Source: Strigamia acuminata
Taxonomy: Eukaryota; Arthropoda; Chilopoda; Geophilomorpha; Linotaeniidae
Length of the DNA: 60,000 nucleotides
NCBI GenBank assembly: GCA_949358305.1
Contig: OX442323.1
Span: 7,628,001-7,688,000 of the forward strand
Direction of reading: 5' to 3'
Below the pieces are notes generated by a model. The model made no database searches. It was not told where the DNA came from and saw only the letters and a list, made by a program, of their open reading frames with translations. The position numbers and the translations under genes were made by a program. The stretch's first letter is position 1. The number at the start of each line of letters is the position of its first letter. Shown here piece by piece: positions 1-10,670 of this stretch.

Positions 1-2589
1 AACAAAACATTCAAACTGTATGGTCAGTCAATTATACACGAGCAAGAAAGAAGAGGAATAAATTACCGAGTTGGTTGAATTTTTGATTTTTCGCTTAGAT
101 ATATTTTTTTTTTGTTAAAATTGTAATTTGCGTTTTTTTTAGGAAGGTCGGCCATTTGTTATTCATTCGCGAATTGGATCGTGGGTTTGGACGTGTATTT
201 TTAATTGGATAATTCGTCATGGAGGTTGAAAAATCTATTCCACTATAGGCATTATGTAAATGAAGTAACATTAATAAGTTTCTCCGGTGTGGCTCGGCGA
301 ATCGAGTTGCGCAAAGTGGGAATTTGACGCATTTAAATGCGCAAATGATACCGTTTTTTGCCAGCTGCCATTTCGACATGAAACACATTGAGTAAACGCT
401 TTTTTTCTGCCTCTTCCATCTCCAAAAATCGACATTTCTATTTTTTTTTTATCTTTTGGCTCGAATCCGAAATTTCCCAAATGTTTGCGACTTTTTTCCA
501 CTTGTTTTCCAACCAACCCAAGTTACCCAACCTCAATTCCAATGATTTAAATGGGGAATCATAACTTTTTTTTTATTTTTTAATGGAAAAATATCTGAGA
601 AAAAAGCAAATGTGGTCACATATGGAACAGATAAAAGCGGTAATTGCAGGTTCTAAGCTGCAATCTGCAAGAATAACACGAAACTATTGCAACATCTGTC
701 TATTCCTAAATTACCCAGGACAATAATTACAAGTTTGAAATAAGTTGAATCGCATTCAAAACCCCCACTTGAAGGTGCACTGACCGACAACGCACATCGT
801 AAACTTAAAAATAAAATGAAAAATTGCCGTTTACACCAATCAAAACCCCATGGTGCTTCGAAACCAGTCGAAACGCGTTTAATTGAGTTCCAGGGTGTGT
901 CCGGCAACGAGGAAATGTCATACCCGGCATCAGTCTCCATTTTTTGTCGTAATAAGTCTGTAAAAATATTTAGACTCTGAAAGCTTATGAGTACTATGAC
1001 TAAAAGCAACGGTCGCGGTGTCGAGTGATCACGAGGCGCAGCACGTGGCGCACGCGTCTCGCAGTCGTTTTGATGATTAAAGGCGAGGGTGGGGAGTTTG
1101 TTTCTTTTTCTTTTTGGGATTCTGACCCCCTGTGGGATGTCGTTGATTGGTCCGAGGTGAGGAATGTGCGCGTGATATTTTATTTTTGCTTTGCCCACGT
1201 TGTGGGTGGAATTTAAACTCACCTGTGCCGGACGGTCGAGGTGGCGTGTGACTAATGGAGCACGAATTGCGCTCCTCGCATGCGCAATCGATCTCGAGAC
1301 TACTAACACTGCGGTGTAATGTGCCATTGAATGGGTCATTAACTGCAACCGTCGACACTCTTCATTGGTGACGGATATACAAGATATGGCCAAAAAACAC
1401 ACACGAATGTAAATAGATTAGAATAAACGCAAGATTGCGCGTCGTTTGGGTTGGAAATGGCGAAACGAGACGGAATAATTAAATTTTAGCGTTGGTTTTG
1501 ATTGGATTTGATTGAATTAGCTAAATATACGTTTGGTTTGGGTTGAATTTGATTAAAATTGCAAAATTTACCATTAGATTTGATTGGATTTGATTAAAAT
1601 TGATTAAAATTGCAAACTTTAGCATTAGATTTGATTGAATTTGAGTGAAATTGTGAAATTTACGTTTGGTTTTCATTAAAAATGCGAAAATTACCACTAA
1701 TTTCATTAGAAATTTAGTTTAAAATGCTTAATTCAGCTTTAAAATGTTTATTTTATGCGATTTTAAGGACTGTATATATTGCTGTGGTCAATGGTCATCT
1801 ATACGTGCCAGCGTATGAATAACCGAAATCGGTGTCGAGATTTGTTTAATCGGCCCAAGTGGTTCCACTAACACGATTAACCTTCAATCAAAATGAAAAA
1901 TTATGGATGTTGTAAATATTATTGTTTTTCTTTATAATTAAATCTCTATTAATGTTTTAAGAAACTCTTAATTCTTGAGTATGCAGAAGAGTTTCCCGTG
2001 ATACACCCATATCGCTCGGTCGGGGTGTACATCGCACTTCTAATGTCGCCACAAAACGCCTCATTTGCAATCCGAGACAGAGCGGCGAACAAAGTATAAC
2101 ATTTCTAATAATAAAAAAGAAAAATAGATCGGAATTGAGAAGGACGTGACGCGAGATACAATAAAAAAAAATCTTGGCGTGCCATCAGAATCTGTTGGTT
2201 TTATTATTACGAGGAAGACGTGAGGGGTCGTATTTACAACCTTTCATGAGTTCCATGGGTTTCATGGGTTTTATTCGTATATAGCTGCGCATAAAAGGCA
2301 CCCTCCACTCTGCTGATTTTTATACGAATTGCTCTCTTTTCATTACCCCATTCTCCTCTATTTGAAAACTCGTGTTTCGGAAACCTTTGTCCTCCTTTTG
2401 CTCTTTACAATACATCGACTGCACAATGCCGACGAACCACGTCGGAAAAAAAGGGATAAAATTCACTTTTTGTTTACTACCCCTTTGATGACATCCATCT
2501 TGTCTTGTTTTATTCGAGTGCGACGAGCGGGACAAAGTTTGCGGTGCAACCAGAGCCGGGTTAGGCTTTTTTGGGGCCCGAGAGAAATT
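1..2589. other. Non-coding stretch, no supported gene
   Basis: AT-rich sequence without a recognisable exon. Positions 1495-1735 hold a degenerate repeat built from the words GATTTGATT and GAAATTTA. On the minus strand a good splice donor (CACAG followed by GTGAGTTT, near 1220) ends a moderately GC-rich stretch (about 1225-1360). That could be an untranslated first exon of a gene reading leftwards, but nothing coding supports it. The transporter gene that starts at 4262 lacks its first coding exon, and I looked for it here without success. Confidence 0.5.
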
Positions 2590-3205
2590 TTTTCCGGGCT
2601 TATGGAATTAATGTTGAATTTGTTGGTTTTATCATTAATATTTTGGCTTAAAATTGGATTTTTTGGTTTAAAGTTGGATTTTTTGGTTTAAAATTGGATT
2701 TTTTGGTTTTAAATTGGAATTTTGGGCTTAAAGTTGGATTTTTTGGTTTAAAATTGGATTTTTTGGTTTAAAATTGGATTTTTTGGTTTAAAATTGGATT
2801 TTATGGTTTAAAATTGGATTTTATGGTTTAAAATTAGATTTTTTGGTTTAAAATTGAATTTTTTGGTTTTAAATTGGATTTTTTGGTTTAAAATTAGATT
2901 TTTTGGTTTAAAATTGGATTTTTTGGCTTAAAAATTAATTTTTTGGCTTAAAAATTAATTTTTTGGCTTAAAAATTAATTTTTTGGCTTAAAAATTAATT
3001 TTTTGGCTTAAAAATTAATTTTTTGGCTTAAAAATTAATTTTTTGGCTTAAAAATTAATTTCTTGGCTTAAAATTGGATTTTTTGGCTTAAAAGTTGGAT
3101 TTTTTGCGAAAAATTGGATTTTTGGCTTAAAATTGGATTTTTTGGTGAAAAATTGGATTTTTTTTATTAGAATGTGATTTTTTTTGCTTAAAATTGGATT
3201 TTTTG
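2590..3205. repeat. 22-bp minisatellite
   Basis: About 28 tandem copies of a unit close to TTTTTTGGTTTAAAATTGGA plus TT (22 bp). A sub-block at about 2931-3062 is almost perfectly homogeneous for a variant with GGCTTAAAAATTAATT, which points to recent local homogenisation. The array lies upstream of, or in a 5' intron of, the transporter gene. Confidence 0.9.
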
Positions 3206-4261
3206 GCACTAATTTCCAAATCTATTCGTCATAATTCTTTAAAATTTGATCAGGGTATTTACAAGCTGGTTGAATCGCACTGTACAAAAGCACAGCTGCT
3301 CGAGTGTCAAATTCGAGTCGGTCGGCGCGAAACACGTTCGCGCGCCGCCCGAATACGAAAGCGCAATAAAGACGAGAGGAATTAATCGGCGCCGCGGCGA
3401 TGATTAGGTGAGTGAACAGAATCGGTCTGGTAATTACTTCATCAACTGTTCCGTTTCTCACCTGCAGTTTGCATGAGTTGCGACGGTGACGACGCGTTTT
3501 GTGCTGATTACAAATTAGCGCGCCAGCACATTCAATTACACGTCACCGACACGGGCCTAATTAAGGGATTTTTGCCGTGTAACGTCATTGCCGCCAATTC
3601 CGAGTGCTGGACTCCGCCCGAACGTCTTAATTAGAACATAATTCCACCATTAACGCCATTGACCCGTCGGGAGAGAGAGGAGTGGCCTGGAACACATCCA
3701 ACAGAGTGCCAGAGCAATCAAAGTTTGATTTGGCCAAATCTAGGGCGTGATTTAATGCCGAATCTGGACGTTTGCAGCGCCCAACGCGTGATTTAGTGCC
3801 GAATCTTGGCATTTTTCAACGCTCAAAAGCGTGATTTATCACCAGAATGCAAAGTCTCATTGAAAGAATTGGGAAAAACGAGAAATTTGCAATTTACGAC
3901 CGAGTTTTTGTTTGTTCGGAACCACAAAAGTTTTTCTCAGGTTCTTCGAGCGATAAATCCCGACGAAATGTCCACAATTTCCCGGCGGTTAATTTTTTTG
4001 ATTCATTTTGTTGGTGAAATCGTTGATTTATTGATCGCGACGTGTTGCAATGTGTGTATTTTGCAGTTTGTGCAGTTTGTTTTTTGATATTAAATGTTAT
4101 GTGGAATTTGGGATTTGAGTAAAGCTCGCGAGTGACAAGAGCAAGAGTTCCCCAGCGAGCGATTGGATTGTCACCAGGGGGGACCAGGGGGTGTGTTTTG
4201 ATGCTGAAAGCCTTCCATTGTCCGCGTTATCTTACGATAGGTGTATATTGTTCGTTTGCAG
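3206..4261. other. Flank or 5' intron of the transporter gene
   Basis: Positions 3280-3410 are CpG-rich relative to their surroundings and end in a consensus + strand splice donor (ATTAG then GTGAGTGA, 3410-3411), so they may be a non-coding first exon. After a good acceptor (CTCACCTGCAG, ending 3467) there is a short open frame, ATG at 3472 to TAG near 3637, with no recognisable domain. Between about 3740 and 3845 a roughly 50-bp word containing GCGTGATTTA and GCCGAATCT is repeated two to three times. None of this encodes the missing first transmembrane segment of the transporter. Confidence 0.35.
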
Positions 4262-7200
4262 GTTGGCTCGGGGTGATGTCTTTGGCCATTTCGCTGTTCC
4301 TGGCTCCGTTCGTCGTCGCGTTTTGTCGCCGTAAAAGCACGCGACTTACAGCGGTTTTCGGCGGCCTCGTCATGGCGCTCGCCTGCCTGTTCACGTCGTT
4401 CGCTCAGCAAGTAAAAAGCGGGAGAAATGAATGGAAAATGTGATGGTTTTTAATGTTTTTTTTATTTGTAGATGCATCAAGTGTTTTTCAGCTACGGGGT
4501 GGTCATGGGGATTGGTGTCGGGTTGACTCGCGAAACTTCGAATCTGATGATCGGTCAATATTTCAAACGACGCAGGGAGTTCATCGAAATCATCGTGCAG
4601 TCGGGCGGAGGAATAGGAATCGCCCTTTTCTCCGTCTTCCTTAAAGAGAGCATTAAGTGAGATTTGTTCCTTGAAGAATGTTCATGAACTAGCGGAACGG
4701 GAGTGGATTTATACAGTCTCGCAGTTCTCGCGGGAGAAGGGGCCCCAAAATTAAAAATTTCGCAGTTTAAAAAAAAAATTTAATTGGGGCCCCTGAATTA
4801 TAAAAAAAATAAAATTTTCAAAAGGGCCCCAAATTGTAAAAAATATGTACAATTTTTAATGGGGCCCCTGAAAAGGGCCCCACAATTACAATTTTCAAAT
4901 GGTGCCCTCAAAAAGAGCCCCCGAATTAAATAAAAATAAAAAACTTCAAATTGGGCCCCTGAATTTAAAAAAAAATTAAAAACTGAAAAATTTTAGTAAA
5001 AATTTTAAATGGGGCCCCTGAAAAGGGCCCCCGAATTAAAAAAAAATTTAATTCAAAAAAATTTTAAAATTTTAAAATTTTAAATGGGACTCCTGAAAAG
5101 GGCCCCATAATTTAGAAAGTTTTAATTTTTTTAAATGGGGCCTTTAGATAGGACCCCACAATTATAATTTTCAAATGGGGCTTTTAAATAGGGTCCCAAA
5201 ATTATAATTTTCAAATGGTACCCTCAAAAAGGGCCCCCAAATTAAATAAAAATAAAAAACTTCAAATTGGGCCCCTGAATTTTAATAAAAAATTAAATTT
5301 TTTAAAATATGCTCTTAAAACGGGCCCCCGAATTAAAAAACAATTATAATTCTCAAACGGGACCTCTAAAAAGGGCCTCGGAATAATAAAAAACAATGGA
5401 AAATTTTACACGGGGCCCCCAAATTTAAAAAAAATTCAAATGGGGCCCCGCCAACACTATTTTGTATCTTGTTTTATTTTGTACCATTTCATTTCCTTAT
5501 CTAGTTCCATTGGTTGGCGTCTGGGTCTTCAAGCAGTGACGGGCGCATTGTTCGTGTGCTTCATCCTTGGAATCTTCTACCGCTCGGCCTCTTTGTATCA
5601 CCCACAGAGACGCGCCATTCTCCACCTGAAAAGTCAGAAGAGAAAGATCAAAGACAAGTCCAAGAAGGACGACAAGCCGTCGTACTGCGACTTCACCGCA
5701 CTGCGCACGCGCACGCTGCAAATAATCATGTTATCTGCCGCCACTTCCGCTCTCGGCCTATACACACCCCTCTTTTTCTTGGTGAGTTGGTGAGTGGACG
5801 AAATGTTGTCAATTTCCTCCTCCCATCTGCATTTCATTCCTTTCCCACTCGACATCTCGATGGCCGTTCACTTGATGGGGTAATCGACTGCTTTCTATGG
5901 CTCGGCTGGCCCATTTTTAAAGTTGCGCTCCCCAAAACTTCTTCGACGACCTCCCGCCGATCGATACAAAGTTCCCAAATCAAAAACAGACATTAGAGTA
6001 ATTTAGTCCCCTGCGTGGGAGGAGTTCGTTGCGAAGGCGAATTGTTCGGAGATCCAGCTGAGGCGTAGAAGGTGGAAAATGGGTTTTATTTTTTTTTCGG
6101 GGTTTTGGATTTTTTGGTTGTCGGTAACTAGAAGTATGGGAAATAGGTACTTTTGGTATCGTAATTATTTTGGATGGTTTGGTTGATTTTCCATCATTTT
6201 AGACCTCTTTTGATTGATTGTTCGTCGTTTTAGACGAATTTAGGCGGATTTTTTGTCATTTTAGACGAATTTAGGTGATTTTTTTGTCATTTTAGATGTT
6301 GCTTTGATTAATTTACGACGTTTTTCATTGTTTTAGACGTGTTTATCGTCATTTTAGACATCTTTATATCGATTTTACTTTATTTTAGACATCTTTATAT
6401 CGATTTTACTTTATTTTAGACATCTTTATATCGATTTTACTTTATTTTAGACATCTTTATATCGATTTTACTTTATTTTAGACATCTATATAATGATTTT
6501 TTTATTTATTTTAGACTTTTTTGATAGATTCTGCATTGTTTTAGATCTAAAACCAATGCAAAATCTATTAACAGACGTCTAAAATAAAGAAAAATCGACA
6601 AAAATATGTTTAAAATGTTAAAAATTGACAAAAACATGTCTACAATGATGAAAAATCTACAAGAACATGTCTAAAATGATGAAAAATCGACAAAAACGTG
6701 TCTAAAATTATGAAAAATCGACAAAAACATGTCTAAAATTATGAAAAATCGACAAAAACATGTCTAAAATGATGAAAAATCTACAAAAACATGTCTAAAA
6801 TGATCAAAAAAGACGGGAAATCGGTACATTGGTTACTCTGGCACGAAACAAGTGGAAAAATTGTTAATCCTAATCATAAAGAAAACATTTTTAATCGTCT
6901 CTTTTCATTTAAAATTAGAAATTAATCAAGATACACATTAAACAAAATGTGCAATCTTACTTTGAAAAATACAACAACAAAATTTAAAATTCGTATCTCT
7001 GAAAGTTCGTAACTCGAATGTTCGTACGTAGGGGACTTAAGGACACTTAATTTTGTGTGTAATTTAATGTGCTTTTTCTTCATTAGATGTTACAAGGCAC
7101 CGAAGAAGGCCTGGAAGCGTCCACCCTGATTCTCCTTCAGACGTTCGTTGGGTTCGCCTTCGCCGTCGGATGCGTCGCGTTCGGTTTGGTCGTGGTTCGG

Positions 7201-9020
7201 CAAAGCGAACAGTGCATGATCTCGCGACAATACTTGTGCCAGACGTCGCTGTTTGGCTTGGGAGTTTCGATTCTGGCGTTGACGGCAGTGCAAGGCTACC
7301 ACGGCTACGTGGTCTTCGTGTGGATCTACGGGATATTTCTTGGTGGATACCACTACACCCTTAAAATGTTCACTCTGGAACGTGCCCGCGCTCGCTTCTT
7401 CTCGCGTGCCTGGGGGTTTGTGCAATGGGCACAAGCTGTACCTGTATTGATTGGAGTTCCCATCTCAGGTAGATAAAAGAGAAAAAAATAATGTTGGAAA
7501 TGTTGGAATGAATGGGGTGCTTACTCTGCAACGCTTGTGGTTTTCACTGCATCCGGAGATGGCGGTGACTAATAATCGTTGGGGAGGAAAGGAAGAGTTT
7601 TTGTTTTTAAGACTTGACGTTTGTTTCTTGGGGGAAGGATTTATTTTTTTGGATGGAAATTCTTTTTGTTGGAACCGAAAATTTATTTCTTGGTCCAAAA
7701 ATATTTTTTTTTTGATTAAAATTTCAGTTTTTTGAACAGAAAATTCAGGTTTTGAACCAAAAATTCAGTTTTTGAACCAAAATTCAGTTTTTGAACCGAA
7801 ATTCAGTTTTTGAATCAAAATTCAGTTTTTGAATCAAAATTCAGTTTTTGAATCAAAATTCAGTTTTTGAATCGAAAATTTAGGTTTTGAACTGATAATT
7901 CAGTTTTGGAAACGAAAATTCAGTTTTTGAACCGAAAAGTCGATTTTTGAACCGGAAATTCAGTTTTTGAACCGAAAATTCAGTTTTTGAACCGAAAATT
8001 CAGTTTTTGAACCGAAAATTCAGTTTTTGAACCGAAAATTCAGTTTTTGAACCGAAAATTCAGTTTTCGAACAGAAAATTTAGTTTTTGAACCGAAAACT
8101 CATTTTTTGAACCGAAAATTCAGTTTTTAAACCGAAAATTCAGTTTTTGAACCGAAAATTTAGTTTTTGAACCGAAATTTCAGTTTTTGAACCAAAAATT
8201 GAGCTTTTTAATCGAAAACTCATTTTTTTACGACCAAAAAACCCTATAAAGGCCCTAAAAATTCATTCTGAGTACAAACAATTTTTTAAAACCAAAACAC
8301 TCAATCTTTGTACGTAAAAAATTAGACGTTTTCTAGCAAAAGTTGGCGGGCCTCTGCGTTGATTTATCTCAAACGTCTAAATTGTCTTTTGTAGGTTACA
8401 TTAACGACTCGAGTTACGGTCCGAAATCCGGTTATTATTTGTCCTGCACGTTCACGTTGGCAGGTGCCAGTTCTCTGTTCCTTTTGAACCTTTACAAACG
8501 TTCGGTGCGCCGTCAAGACGCGACTGTCAGTTTCGGCAGCGTGGAAAGTCGGGGCTCGTCGGGCGCAATTCCTCAGTTGGATGACGACGAGGACGACGAG
8601 GGAGGAAACCTAAACCGACGACACGACCCCCGATTAGCGAAAAATATTTCATTCGCGACTTCCGTCGACGTGATTGATGAAAAGCGACCCGACTGCTTGA
8701 CGTGTATCTCGGAAGAGGGACTCGCGGCGCTCGACGAGATGTACGGCAGAGACGAAATCACGTCGTGCAATAAAGTGGAGAAATATTTGCTCATCAGCGA
8801 ATACAAGAACAATTTGATGGAGGAGACGCACACGCACACGCGGATCGATCAGCCGACGCCGTCGCCGCCGCCGCCGCCGCTCCTGCTCGCGTGCCCCGCG
8901 CACGGCAACCCGGATGATCAAGCCGAACTTAATGTCAGAAATGTGCCGTGCACGATTTCTCAAAGGAACCGACCGAGAAGTTCCATTACTGTCGTCGAAG
9001 AAATGACGACTTCGGTGTGA
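4262..9020 (+). CDS. SLC16/monocarboxylate-transporter-like MFS protein (5'-partial, 5 exons seen)
   Basis: Exons are 4262-4410, 4472-4656, 5505-5781, 7087-7468 and 8395-9020. All four joins use GT..AG and keep frame, giving about 538 residues to the stop TGA at 9018. The product is a multi-pass transporter of the major facilitator superfamily. The N-terminal half carries hydrophobic helices and the SLC16-like stretches GQYFKRRREF and QSGGGIGIALFSVF. A basic central loop (HPQRRAILHLK, then a KSKKDD run) separates the two bundles, followed by QYLCQTSLFG, a GIFLGGYHY helix and a RAWGFVQWAQ motif. The C-terminal tail is long, acidic and low-complexity (DDDEDDEGG, a proline run) and is probably cytosolic. 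The first exon starts with two bases of a split codon, so the initiator and first membrane helix lie in an exon I could not find, perhaps left of the window. The family is clear; the substrate is unknown, with monocarboxylates or related small acids as candidates. Three of the four introns are filled with unrelated tandem repeats. Confidence 0.88.
4733..5455. repeat. Degenerate GGGCCC-containing repeat in transporter intron
   Basis: About 720 bases alternate A/T-rich runs with the palindromic core GGGGCCC or AAGGGCCCC, repeated more than 20 times with irregular spacing of roughly 25-45 bases. Typical words are AATGGGGCCCCTGAA and AAAAGGGCCCC. It fills the intron between exons 2 and 3 (4657-5504). 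Each core is self-complementary, so the transcript could form many short hairpins. Confidence 0.8.
6185..6835. repeat. Fold-back (inverted) 31-bp satellite in transporter intron
   Basis: The left arm has 31-bp units of the type AGACATCTTTATATCGATTT plus TACTTTATTTT, near-identical four times at 6355-6490. The right arm (6570-6815) has 31-bp units of the type GTCTAAAATGATGAAAAATC plus TACAAAAACAT. The right unit is the diverged reverse complement of the left unit. The switch point is the perfect 16-base palindrome GTTTTAGATCTAAAAC at 6538-6553, flanked by further inverted match (GATTCTGCATTG against CAATGCAAAATC). The array therefore folds back on itself inside intron 5782-7086. Confidence 0.8.
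7730..8225. repeat. 20-bp minisatellite in transporter intron
   Basis: About 24 copies of CAGTTTTTGAACCGAAAATT with small length variation (some units lack one or two A). Units are most homogeneous at 7960-8080 and more diverged at both edges. It occupies most of the last intron (7469-8394). Confidence 0.9.
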
Positions 9021-9149
9021 TTTGCGCGGGCGCAAGTCCTTTGGATCTTTTTTTTTCTTTCTTTTTTTTACCTTCTTTTTTAATACTCTTTCTCTACTTG
9101 ATCCACTCTTGCAGTGGAGTCTTGTCTGATGAATGAGAAATGAGTTAGT

Positions 9150-9480
9150 GTTGAGGTGAGTTGAAAATACGTTTTTACACTTAAAATGTCGGGTTTTTAG
9201 CTTAAAATATACGATTTTACGCTTAAAATATATGATTTTACGCTTAAAATATATGATTTTACGCTTAAAATGTGTGAATTGACGCTTAAAATGTGTGAAT
9301 TGACGTTTAAAATGTGTGATTTTAGGCTAAAATGTGTGAATTGACGCTTAAAATGTGTGATTTTAGGCTAAAATGTGTGAATTGACGCTTAAATGTGTGA
9401 TTTTAGGCTAAAATGTGTGAATTGACGCTTAAAATGTGTGATTTTAGGCTAAAATGTGTGAATTGACGCGTAAAATTTAC
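9150..9480. repeat. Roughly 20-bp repeat with two alternating unit types
   Basis: Units AAAATGTGTGAATTGACGCTT and AAAATGTGTGATTTTAGGCT alternate to give a higher-order unit of about 40 bp (9290-9470). It is preceded by single-type units with ATATATGATTTTACGCTT. It lies just 3' of the transporter stop, in the 3' UTR or in an intron leading to the candidate exon at 9834. Confidence 0.85.
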
Positions 9481-9833
9481 GAGTTTACACTTAGAATGTA
9501 TTTTCTTATTTATTTCTTATTGATTTTGGCGTTTTAAATCGTGGAATGTGTCTTATAAATGGGATATTTAGTAGTTCACGTCGGGGAATAACGCGGAATT
9601 TAAAAAAATCCACATTTTTTAAAGTTTTGTTTCGCCGACGACGCCATTTTGGAACATGGCTGTCGTTATTGCTTTTGTTATCGATTTCATTTTTTGTTTT
9701 GTTTTGTGTTTATGGGATGTTGTTTGACATTTCGGAATGTCAAACAATTCCTTCAATAAAAAACACGATGAATTTTGTGGCCATTTTTTTTCTTTTGTTG
9801 ATTTATTTATTTTTCTTTTATTTTTCTTTATAG

Positions 9834-9941
9834 ATGAAGTCAAAGGAATTTTTCCCGATTCCGCGTATCGATGTACTCAAGTCACTCACTGGTGCTCATT
9901 TAACTGTCAACTCGTTTACGCCTCGTGGATTTAGTGAATGA
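9834..9941 (+). CDS. Candidate alternative terminal exon (35 codons)
   Basis: A long pyrimidine tract ending in TTTATAG (9833) is followed at once by an open frame ATG...TGA of 35 codons, then AATAAA five bases after the stop (9946). The predicted tail is basic and non-hydrophobic (starts MKSKEFFPIP, ends TPRGFSE). The transporter frame can be spliced in phase from TCG|GTGTGA at 9014/9015 directly onto this exon, which would replace the last residue and stop with a 35-residue tail. That makes it a plausible alternative C-terminus of the transporter. It could also be the last exon of another transcript. I do not recognise the peptide; the call rests on splice site, frame and poly(A) signal only. 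Confidence 0.45.
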   Translation: MKSKEFFPIPRIDVLKSLTGAHLTVNSFTPRGFSE

Positions 9942-9945
9942 GCCA

Positions 9946-9951
9946 AATAAA
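9946..9951 (+). terminator. Poly(A) signal AATAAA
   Basis: AATAAA directly after the stop codon of the candidate exon at 9834-9941. It is the best-placed polyadenylation signal downstream of the transporter gene. Confidence 0.5.
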
Positions 9952-10670
9952 AGTCGATTTTATTTTGTTTTTTCTAATATTTCTAAATGACGTTTTCAAA
10001 TCAAGATTAAAATGAACGTTTTTTTTTTTTGTAAAGTTGTGATAAAAATTTTAAAAAAATTAAAAAATTAAAATTAAAAATCGTTTTTTAATGTGTTAAA
10101 TAACTATTTGAATGTTGATTGAACTTGTTAGTTGATCTGAAATTTTGTAACCAACAAACTGAAAAAAAAAACAATAAATAATAGACTTGTTACGATTGAT
10201 AACGGTTTTAAATAACTTCCAGGTTTTATCACAAGAGCGCATCACGCACCGAACCGGTTTTAATTCCCGATAAAATGTGCAAAAGAGATTTTATATCGCC
10301 ACATAAATTCCAAATTATCAAAATAAAACGAGATTATTAAATTCCACGTCCTCCTACCAGATAATTAGCAGAATGAAAGGAATAAAACGTTGCGTCAGAT
10401 TGCTGTTATCAGCACATGAGCAGCACCGTCTACGTCGTCACATGATGGAGCTAGAGCACATCATTATGTTAGCTGTAGAAGTCCTAGGCTTAGCTAGTCA
10501 TTTATTTCTTTTTCATCTCATTTAAACTCAAGATTTTATAGCTTTTCAACCCAGTAAGTATTTCCAGCTGCCTCGAGCCGAGTGCCAGGGATTAATGCTC
10601 GTCTGTGGCACTCGAATGACCCTCAGCTCACATAAAACTGTTTCAGTTATACTCGAAATTGCCAAAAGAA
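9952..10670. other. Intergenic, GDAP2 upstream region
   Basis: AT-rich DNA with no exon seen. It holds the GDAP2 promoter and 5' UTR. I see no clear TATA box and cannot place the transcription start. Confidence 0.6.

Noticed and set aside
653-1402. 249-codon minus-strand ORF
   Set aside because: No recognisable domain and unremarkable codon pattern. Only a splice donor near 1220 is of note, and it would cut the ORF.
3472-3639. 55-codon ORF as the missing first exon of the transporter
   Set aside because: It is not hydrophobic and ends in a stop, with no donor in the needed phase.
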